Assembly (NCBI GenBank): GCA_964346815.1
Contig: CAYFWF010000003.1
Coordinates: 310,001-374,000, forward strand
DNA length: 64,000 bases
Direction of reading: 5' to 3'
Source of the DNA: CAYFWF01 sp964346815
GTDB lineage: Bacteria > Acidobacteriota > Aminicenantia > Aminicenantales > Aminicenantaceae
Under the pieces are notes generated by a model that had not been told where the DNA came from, made no database searches, and was given only the letters and a program-made list of their open reading frames with translations. The position numbers were made by a program, and so were the translations under genes. The stretch's first letter is position 1, and every line of letters begins with the position of its first letter. Of the stretch, positions 34,121 to 41,023 are shown one piece after another.

Positions 34121-34327
34121 GTGAGGGGAATTAACCTGATCGCCTGGCCGATGGCATACTTGGTCATGTCTAGATGGCTGCAGAATTTTGCTTATCGAAC
34201 CAGTATCGGTATCGGTATGTTTCTTTTGGCAGGAGGAGCTGCTTGGATCATCGCTTATCTCACCGTTGTCTATCAAGCCATAAGAGCATCACTCGCTGAT
34301 CCTGTCAGAGTGTTGAAATACGAATAG
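34121..34327 (+). pseudogene. permease 3' fragment
   Basis: A frame of about 68 residues matches only the last two membrane spans of the window's permeases (INLIAWPMAYLVMSRWLQNF, AYRTSIGIGMF, ending DPVRVLKYE). Everything upstream of the last membrane pair is missing, and the upstream frame has no permease-like text. It is a remnant of a ninth permease gene. Confidence 0.8.
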
Positions 34328-34374
34328 GGTGGGGACAAACGAACCGCTCTTATCAGAAAAGAGGGAAAGTGGGC

Positions 34375-34773
34375 TTACCCTATGGCAGTCCTGGTAATTT
34401 TCGCCACTAAGTTTGCCGTCGGATCAGGACACCGGACGTATTCTGTCGTGACTCCCTCAGGATCGATCACTTTTTCATAGGGAGTCCCTTCATATTTCCA
34501 GCTCAACGTAACGCCATGTTCGAGAAGTCGAATAAAATCCTGCATGCTGGCCAACAACCAGGGGCAAATATTCCCAATATCCTTTGGATATTCGAACTTA
34601 TCCCCCTTCTTGTGACACCATGTATCCTCTCGAGCTTCATAGATTTCAATTTCGATTTTGTATTTACGTCTTTTATCCTGTCCGCTCGCATAGCCCATGT
34701 TGAACATCACTGGCATCGCCGCAAAGCCGGCAAAGCCGCATCCTGTTTTGCCTAAAAAATCTCTCCGTTTCAT
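34375..34773 (-). CDS. TIGR04076-type small protein with Tat-like signal
   Basis: A 132-residue protein. The N-terminus KRRDFLGKTGCGFAGFAA is a twin-arginine-like signal. The mature part follows the TIGR04076 pattern, with a Cys-His region and charged GDKFEYP near residue 55, NICPWLLASMQDFIRLLEHG near residue 68, and the C-terminal CPDPTANLVAKITR. The function of the family is unknown; conserved cysteines suggest metal or redox chemistry. It is convergent to the permease fragment. Confidence 0.7.
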   Translation of the reverse strand: MKRRDFLGKTGCGFAGFAAMPVMFNMGYASGQDKRRKYKIEIEIYEAREDTWCHKKGDKFEYPKDIGNICPWLLASMQDFIRLLEHGVTLSWKYEGTPYEKVIDPEGVTTEYVRCPDPTANLVAKITRTAIG

Positions 34774-34969
34774 TCTTCCTCCATCTTAGAATTTGAGGCA
34801 TTTAAGATTATCTATCATAGCACTATTTTTCTAATTCCTGTATGTTCTCGCCATTTGCCTTCCCATACCGTTAGTGCATCAGTTTGAGATTTTCCTCCGA
34901 TACGTGGCCGTGATGACTGAAACCCCCACCGAAATTTTTAAAATATGCATCAATTCATGAAGGATGGTC

Positions 34970-37549
34970 CTATTCGTATCGCAGACTGTCCGCGGGGTTG
35001 GCACAAGCCGCTCTGATGGTCTGAAATAGAAATGTGAGTATGGCTATAGAGATCGTTATAAGACCAGACAAAAGGAAGATGAACCACCCCATATTCGCTC
35101 TGTATGCAAAATTCTGGAGCCATTTGTTCATCAATAGCCAAGCCAAAGGCAAAGCAACGATAGTGGCCAATAGAATCCATTTAATAAATTCTTTAGACAT
35201 CAACAGGATAATACTCCCCGTAGAGGCGCCGAGCACCTTCCTGATGCCGACTTCTTTTGTCTTCAGCTCTGCAGTAAAGGACACCAGGCCAAGAAGCCCT
35301 AGGCAGGCAACCAGGATGGAAAGAGAGGAAAAGATAACGAAAATATTCCGCATCTCCTTTTCGCTTGTATAGAGCTGATTGATACGATTATCGAGGAAGC
35401 TGAATTCAAATGTTTCTCCAGGAAATGAGCTTTCCCATTTTTCTTGGATAAAAGTCAGCGTTCTCTCGATATCACCTGGCATAATTCTCACTGAAATCCT
35501 ACGGATATAGTCTGGATAAAGGATCAGCGCCATTGGTTCAACTTCTCTCCGAAGAGATTTATAGTTGAAATTTCTTACCACACCCACAATTTTGGCTGCA
35601 CTTTCAGAATACGGCCCTCCCAGCTTTTTTCCGACTGCTTCTTCAGGTTTCCAGCCAAACCTCTGAGCTGCAGATTCATTCAGCATGAGGGTCCCGGTTG
35701 TATCCGTGCTGAACTCTCTCGAGAACGTCCGCCCCGCAAGAACCTCCATCCGGTACGTATGCACGTAATCATAGTCGCTGAAAAACAGATACAAGCTTAT
35801 GGGCTCATTTGAATCCAGTCGATTATAACTGCTGTTGCTGTAATGAGAATCCGCAGGGACTTCGGATGAGGCAGATACGGATACAATCTGGGAGCTGTTT
35901 TTCAGTTCGTTCCGGAAGGATTCATAATTTTGAGCGATCTGTTGGCTTTTTACAGGAAGAATGACCACATTTTCCTTATCATAACCCAAAGACCGGGTCT
36001 GGATGTATTTCATCTGTTTATAAACTGTGAACATGCCGACAATCAATACAATCGAAATGCTGAATTGAAAGACGACCATGTTCCTGCGGAAAACAGACTT
36101 TCCGCCTCCTGCCTGCGGGCCTCCTTTCAAAACATCGACAGGTTCGAACCGAGTGAGATATAAGGCAGGGTATAAACCGGCTAACACACCGACAAGAAAA
36201 GTCGCTCCAACCAGAATAATCAGATTCTCCGGCTGCAAGAGCACGGATAGCGATAGATTTTCGGCAAACATCTTATTAAAGGCCTGAATGATCAGAGAAC
36301 TCATAACAATCGCAAACCCTAAGGAAACAAAAGCCAACAATACAGATTCCTGAATAAACTGTCCCTTGAGCTGGGTCTTGTCTGCGCCCACTGTTTTGCG
36401 AAGACTCACTTCTTTGGCTCTTTTGTTGGCACGGGCCGTGGATAGATTCACGAAATTCAAGCAAGCAATAATCAAGATAAGGACTGCAATTGAAGAGAAA
36501 ATATAGACCGAAGAGATACTCCCTCCTGGTTCTACCTCCCAATTGGCACTGGGATACAAATGGATATCGGTAATAGGAAAAAGATGCATTGTCAGTACAT
36601 CGTGGATTCCCATGTCTTTATTCAATATAAGCAGGTCCCCATAATGGGGCTCCAGTCGCTGAGTGACAAACGTCTTGAGCTTCTCCTCAAGATGGGATTT
36701 CGAAGTGCCTTCCGAGATCAGCACATAGGTATAGAGGTAATTGCTTCTCCAATCGGCAAACCGCTCTTCGGGAAAGGAGGCGATTGAGATCAGCATATCG
36801 AAATGAACATGGGAATTTGCGGGCACCTCTTCTAAAATTCCTGTAACTTTAAAGTCCACCAGTTTTCCTTGCCATTCGAAGGTCAGCGATTCTCCCAAGG
36901 CATCTTCTATCCCAAGATATCTCAATGCATTTGTGCGGCTTAAAACCACTGTCATCGGATCGGTGAGAGCGTTCTTTTCATCGCCTTCTTCCAAACCGAA
37001 ATCAAATATTTCGAAAATTGAATTATCCACTGCATACGACTCCTGCCGGTGAATCTCACTTTTGTGGTCTTTAATTGCAAATTCTCTTCTCCAGAATCTT
37101 ACGGCATTGACGATCTCTGGATAATCCTCGATCAGGGCTTGTTTGTAAGCTCCTCCCACAATAGGCCATCTGCTGTAGAGGTTGTCGCGCAATAATTCGC
37201 GCTCAATTCTGTAGATTCTGCCAGCATTTTCATGGAAACGGTCATAACTCAATTCCTGCAGCACCCAAAGGCTGATGATCAAACAGATGGAGAGTCCGAC
37301 CGCCAGGCCGAATACATTGATAAATGAATACAATTTCTGCCGAATAAAATTCCGGTAGGCAATTTTCAGATGATTCATGAGCATGGTGCACCTCCAGAAC
37401 ACAATGAGTTTTATATATCCAGCAGTCGATTTTAGTGTGTTACCCCAATACCAGAGCCTCGCCCTGAATCCGCCCTCAGATTTCTGGATCTCTGTAAAAG
37501 TCTCTTCAAAATCTTCGATGATGGAATGCTTCTCGTGGTAGGCCGACAT
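34970..37549 (-). CDS. FtsX/MacB-type permease with frameshifted prefix domain 2
   Basis: An 859-residue permease frame. Its N-terminus (SAYHEKHSIIEDFEETFTEI, then FRARLWYWGNTLKSTAGYIK) is the second half of a prefix domain. The first half, PSIARRLLSLM, lies just upstream in the same frame without a start. A proper start (ATG at 37607, three bases after the PadR stop) reads MSIKKDHPQ in another frame. One extra C in the CCC near 37579 would explain the break, and the intact protein would start at 37607. The rest is standard: TM1, two periplasmic domains, FVNLSTARANKRAKEVSLRK, EVGIRKVLGASTGSII and an end of DSLRYE. It is probably cotranscribed with the PadR gene. Confidence 0.85.
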   Translation of the reverse strand: MSAYHEKHSIIEDFEETFTEIQKSEGGFRARLWYWGNTLKSTAGYIKLIVFWRCTMLMNHLKIAYRNFIRQKLYSFINVFGLAVGLSICLIISLWVLQELSYDRFHENAGRIYRIERELLRDNLYSRWPIVGGAYKQALIEDYPEIVNAVRFWRREFAIKDHKSEIHRQESYAVDNSIFEIFDFGLEEGDEKNALTDPMTVVLSRTNALRYLGIEDALGESLTFEWQGKLVDFKVTGILEEVPANSHVHFDMLISIASFPEERFADWRSNYLYTYVLISEGTSKSHLEEKLKTFVTQRLEPHYGDLLILNKDMGIHDVLTMHLFPITDIHLYPSANWEVEPGGSISSVYIFSSIAVLILIIACLNFVNLSTARANKRAKEVSLRKTVGADKTQLKGQFIQESVLLAFVSLGFAIVMSSLIIQAFNKMFAENLSLSVLLQPENLIILVGATFLVGVLAGLYPALYLTRFEPVDVLKGGPQAGGGKSVFRRNMVVFQFSISIVLIVGMFTVYKQMKYIQTRSLGYDKENVVILPVKSQQIAQNYESFRNELKNSSQIVSVSASSEVPADSHYSNSSYNRLDSNEPISLYLFFSDYDYVHTYRMEVLAGRTFSREFSTDTTGTLMLNESAAQRFGWKPEEAVGKKLGGPYSESAAKIVGVVRNFNYKSLRREVEPMALILYPDYIRRISVRIMPGDIERTLTFIQEKWESSFPGETFEFSFLDNRINQLYTSEKEMRNIFVIFSSLSILVACLGLLGLVSFTAELKTKEVGIRKVLGASTGSIILLMSKEFIKWILLATIVALPLAWLLMNKWLQNFAYRANMGWFIFLLSGLITISIAILTFLFQTIRAACANPADSLRYE

Positions 37550-37610
37550 CAGGCTTAAGAGTCTTCTTGCAATGGATGGGCTGTGGATGATCCTTCTTTA
37601 TGGACATTTC

Positions 37611-37934
37611 TTATTTTCCCGTGTCAAAACTCGGAATACTCTTTTTTAAATATTCATGCATCTTGAGAGTCTCTTCAAGAGCCGCTTTCCCTCTTTTAGT
37701 TATACTGTATATGGTTTTGCTTCTTCCTCCCCTAATAGGCTTAGGATCGCTCTTGTGAGATGAGACATAACCCTTTCTGATAAGGACTTCCAGCAGATTA
37801 TACAGCGTTCCATAGACAATCTCTTTTTCTGAGAGCTCAATAACCTTTTTTCTCAAAGGAGCACCATGGGAGCTCCCCTCTAACATCAGCAGGGCACTCA
37901 AGATGATTTCTTCCCTTACTGCTAAAATGGCCAT
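37611..37934 (-). CDS. PadR-family transcriptional regulator
   Basis: A 107-residue winged-helix regulator. The recognition region is EKEIVYGTLYNLLEVLIRKG and the wing ends PIRGGRSKTIYSITKRG. It lies just upstream of the prefix-2 permease and is the only PadR here that also has a sigma-54 promoter of the CTGGCA type (37978-37995). It shares the divergent control region with the permease at 38188. Probable repressor of its own operon; ligand unknown. Confidence 0.85.
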   Translation of the reverse strand: MAILAVREEIILSALLMLEGSSHGAPLRKKVIELSEKEIVYGTLYNLLEVLIRKGYVSSHKSDPKPIRGGRSKTIYSITKRGKAALEETLKMHEYLKKSIPSFDTGK

Positions 37935-37977
37935 ACAAACACTCTCCTATGTATCATCGAATAGTTCGAACATATTG

Positions 37978-37995
37978 CAGCAAAAAACATGCCAG
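37978..37995 (-). promoter_or_regulatory. sigma-54 -24/-12 promoter of PadR-permease operon
   Basis: On the minus strand it reads CTGGCATGTTTTTTGCTG, a GG-N10-GC element with TGGCA and TTGC blocks, about 45 bp before the PadR start. The nearest dyad begins 44 bp beyond its GG, close to the 42-bp distance at the aldo/keto reductase. Confidence 0.7.
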
Positions 37996-38036
37996 ACGTT
38001 TTATCTGAGATTTTTGAGCTTACATGAATGGAAATG

Positions 38037-38073
38037 TGTCCATTTCTGGACAATCCTCATCCGTTTCCGGACA
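38037..38073. promoter_or_regulatory. tandem 16-bp dyads in divergent control region
   Basis: TGTCCATTTCTGGACA at 38037 is a perfect dyad. CATCCGTTTCCGGACA starts 21 bp later at 38058. They lie between two divergent sigma-54 promoters (37978 and 38133), so one bound activator could serve both operons. Confidence 0.75.
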
Positions 38074-38132
38074 GTGGAATATTTTTTCAGACAGTTCATA
38101 TCAAAGCTTAAGGGGATACTGAGTCAGCGGTT

Positions 38133-38150
38133 CTGGCATATTTCCTGCAA
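38133..38150 (+). promoter_or_regulatory. sigma-54 -24/-12 promoter
   Basis: CTGGCATATTTCCTGCAA fits GG-N10-GC and differs little from the aldo/keto reductase promoter. It lies about 40 bp before the permease start at 38188; the dyads end 62 bp before its GG. Confidence 0.7.
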
Positions 38151-38187
38151 ATAGAGATTTGAAATGTCAAGTTAACAGGAGATTTAC

Positions 38188-40557
38188 ATGCTAGTCAATC
38201 ACATTAAGGTTGCCTGGAGACATCTTAGAAAAAATAAAATCTATTCTGCCATAACCATGTCCGGACTGGTTCTGGGATTGGGAGTCTTTATCCTGTTTGC
38301 TGTTTTGCTGTATTCTCAATTCAATTACAATTCGTTTCATAAGAATTTCGAGAGGATCTACAGCGTGGTTCAGGTGCTTCCCAGAGGTATAGAGAAAGAC
38401 CACCATTCAGCCATAACCCCGGCGCCTTTGAAAGATGTTTTATTGGCTGAATTTCCGGAGATCGAAAAGGCAGCAAGATTTTTTCTTCCTGGAAGAATGA
38501 TCGTCAGATATGGAGATAATTTATTTTATGAAAGCAGGATTCGATTTGTCGATCCTGATTTCCTGTCCATTTTCACGTTTGATCTTTTAAAGGCTGAAAA
38601 GGAAGCAGTTTTATCGAATCCTTATACCATCGTTCTCACCGAATCCTCGGCATTGAAATATTTTGGGGATGAAGATCCCATAGGTAAAAGCCTGACCATA
38701 AACAACGATTTTGATGTTGTTGTCACCGGAATCACAGAAGACATCCCCGAGAATTCGAGCATCCGTTTCGACTTCCTGGTGTCCATGGAGACAGCCAGAG
38801 CAATGGATATCCGAATGGATGACTGGGACAGTAACAATCAGGCGACATTCCTGCTTCTCTCAGACGGCGCCGACCGTGTAGAGGTGGATACGAAGTTGAT
38901 TTCCCTTATTGAAAGATATTATCCCGATTCTCCGAAATCTCCGAAGCGTCTCTATCTTCACTCTATGCAGGATTTTCACCTGAATTCGTACGATATGGAC
39001 TGTTATTGGAGCACTGCTCAATTGAGCCAGGTTGCGATATGGGTCGTTGCTGTTCTGATATTGATCATCGCCTGTATCAATTTCATGAATCTCTCCACGG
39101 CTCGTTATGCCATACGCGCCAATGAAGTGGGAATCCGCAAGGTCGTCGGTGCCAAACGGTTGCAATTGATTCAACAGTTCTTGGGAGAGTCGATTCTGAT
39201 GGCCTTTATTTCACTACCTGTGGCTGTATTGTTCTCCGAGCTCGCTCGTCCGGGATTGGTCGCGATTATAGGAGGGGGGATCTATATAGCTCCGATTTGG
39301 GATTTTCATCACGTCTTGCTCCTGGCTTTCGGAGTAACCATACTCACTGGTCTATTTGCGGGAAGTTATCCCGCTTTCTATGTGTCGGCCTTTCAGGCGG
39401 TTCAGGTATTCAAGGGAAGAAGCACAAAAGGAAAGACAAGCAGTCGATTACGCAAGATACTGGTGGTCACTCAATTCACATTTTCCATTATATTGATTCT
39501 GATGACCATAATCACCGTAAAACAAACCCATCACAACCTAAATGTCGATCTTGGTTTCGAAAGAACTGGAATCATCGCTGCAAATTTATCTCATGAAGCC
39601 AAGGACAAACTCGACATTTTAAAAAAAGAGTTGGTAAGGCACACAGATATTGTCTCAGTCTCAGCAGCCGCCGCGTTGCCTATTGAATGGGACACGGAAC
39701 AGCAGGTCGTTCCCGAAGGAGTGGACAAAGATGACGCATGGAGTATGGATACATATGGAGTCGATTATGGTTTTGTTGAAACGATGGGAATAGAGATCCG
39801 GCAGGGCAGGAGCTTTTCTCAGGAATTCGCGGATGAGAACAACTTTATCATCAATGAGACAGCGGTTGAGCAACTCCAGTGGGAGAATCCTGTCGGAAAG
39901 CAACTGGCCGTCGGAGAAAAAAAGGGCATGGTCATCGGTGTCACCGAAGACTATCATTTCAAATCGATATACTTGAGTAAAATTGCTCCGGCTGTGCTTC
40001 ATCTCGATCCAGAAGACCTCAACTTTGTTTATGTAAAAGCTTCTTCTCCAGATAAAATATCCAGCGCAGTTGAATACACGAAGGGGCAATGGAACATCTT
40101 ATTCCCGAACATGCCCTTTGAGTATGAGACTCTAGAGAATGCGTTCCAGGATATGAACAGCGGCGATAAAACGGCTGATATGACAGGAACTTTGGGATTA
40201 ATGGCGATATTTCTGTCCTTTCTGGGATTGTTCGGGCTTTCTTCTTATGCCGTCGAACGGAGAATAAAGGAGATCGGCATCCGGAAAGTACTCGGAGCAT
40301 CGGTCTCTGGGATCGTTCGAATGCTCATTAAAGACTTCATGAAACTGGTTGTCATTGCCAACATCATTGCCATCCCTGTTGCCTACTTTTTTATGGATAG
40401 ACTGATCCGTTTTATTTATTCCTACCCCATAAATATCGGAGCCAGCGTTTTTATCATGTGTGCAATCTTTTCGTTGTTTGTCGCTTTCATGACCGTCTCA
40501 TCTCAGACCATAAAATCGGCTCTATTGAATCCGGCAAAAAGTCTGAGATACGAGTGA
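38188..40557 (+). CDS. FtsX/MacB-type permease, no prefix domain, divergent tail
   Basis: A 789-residue permease with the usual two periplasmic and two FtsX regions: TM1 near residue 25-45, FMNLSTARYAIRANEVGIRK near 295, EIGIRKVLGASVSGIV near 690, end KSLRYE. It differs from its relatives in lacking the W-L-x-N-F-A-Y-R segment before the last membrane pair, having MDRLIRFIYSYPINIG there. It has no prefix domain. Ribosome binding site GGAG precedes the ATG. It is divergent from the PadR operon and shares its enhancer-like dyads. No ATPase gene is adjacent. Confidence 0.9.
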   Translation: MLVNHIKVAWRHLRKNKIYSAITMSGLVLGLGVFILFAVLLYSQFNYNSFHKNFERIYSVVQVLPRGIEKDHHSAITPAPLKDVLLAEFPEIEKAARFFLPGRMIVRYGDNLFYESRIRFVDPDFLSIFTFDLLKAEKEAVLSNPYTIVLTESSALKYFGDEDPIGKSLTINNDFDVVVTGITEDIPENSSIRFDFLVSMETARAMDIRMDDWDSNNQATFLLLSDGADRVEVDTKLISLIERYYPDSPKSPKRLYLHSMQDFHLNSYDMDCYWSTAQLSQVAIWVVAVLILIIACINFMNLSTARYAIRANEVGIRKVVGAKRLQLIQQFLGESILMAFISLPVAVLFSELARPGLVAIIGGGIYIAPIWDFHHVLLLAFGVTILTGLFAGSYPAFYVSAFQAVQVFKGRSTKGKTSSRLRKILVVTQFTFSIILILMTIITVKQTHHNLNVDLGFERTGIIAANLSHEAKDKLDILKKELVRHTDIVSVSAAAALPIEWDTEQQVVPEGVDKDDAWSMDTYGVDYGFVETMGIEIRQGRSFSQEFADENNFIINETAVEQLQWENPVGKQLAVGEKKGMVIGVTEDYHFKSIYLSKIAPAVLHLDPEDLNFVYVKASSPDKISSAVEYTKGQWNILFPNMPFEYETLENAFQDMNSGDKTADMTGTLGLMAIFLSFLGLFGLSSYAVERRIKEIGIRKVLGASVSGIVRMLIKDFMKLVVIANIIAIPVAYFFMDRLIRFIYSYPINIGASVFIMCAIFSLFVAFMTVSSQTIKSALLNPAKSLRYE

Positions 40558-40646
40558 GGATGAGGAACTCAGTCTTTAGAAGCACTCGCGAGCAATTAGC
40601 ATTTGACCTACCGCAATAAAAAATATCTGATTATTGATTAAAAAAT

Positions 40647-40694
40647 CTTGACTTATTTCAAATATCTTTTAAAATAGTATAAGATATCAGGTTA
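40647..40694 (+). promoter_or_regulatory. sigma-70 promoter with perfect inverted repeat, PadR operon
   Basis: TTGACT and TAAAAT are 16 bp apart. A perfect inverted repeat ATATCTT (40662-40668) / AAGATAT (40681-40687) overlaps the -10 region. GATATCAGGTTA at 40683 parallels GATATAAGGTTA at 13081. This is a good candidate for a PadR operator. Confidence 0.6.
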
Positions 40695-40700
40695 AGTTAT

Positions 40701-41018
40701 ATGTATAATTTGACGAGAACCGAAGAGGAAATTCTCTTGACGATATGGGATCTCAAGGATGAAGCCTATCTTGTCGCTATCAGGAGGCGGCTGAATTCGA
40801 TCAGGGAAAGGAGCCTCACCATAGGAGCTGTCCATATCCCTCTCTCGAAGCTTGAAAAAGCCGGGATCGTGGAATCTTATTTTGGAGAAGCGACGCCAAA
40901 AAGAGGCGGACGCCGGAAAAGAATTTACATGTTAACCAAGGCAGGGATCGAGCTTCTAAAAAAACAAAAGAAAATAAGAGATAAAATTTGGTCTGGATTC
41001 AGTCAGTCCTATTCCTGA
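40701..41018 (+). CDS. PadR-family transcriptional regulator
   Basis: A 105-residue winged-helix regulator similar to the one at 13103. The recognition part is SLTIGAVHIPLSKLEKAGIV and the wing PKRGGRRKRIYMLTKAG. The permease start lies 5 bp after its stop, so the two are translated from one message. The promoter region upstream shares the GATATMAGGTTA block with the 13103 operon. Probable autorepressor; signal unknown. Confidence 0.85.
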   Translation: MYNLTRTEEEILLTIWDLKDEAYLVAIRRRLNSIRERSLTIGAVHIPLSKLEKAGIVESYFGEATPKRGGRRKRIYMLTKAGIELLKKQKKIRDKIWSGFSQSYS

Positions 41019-41023
41019 AAGCA

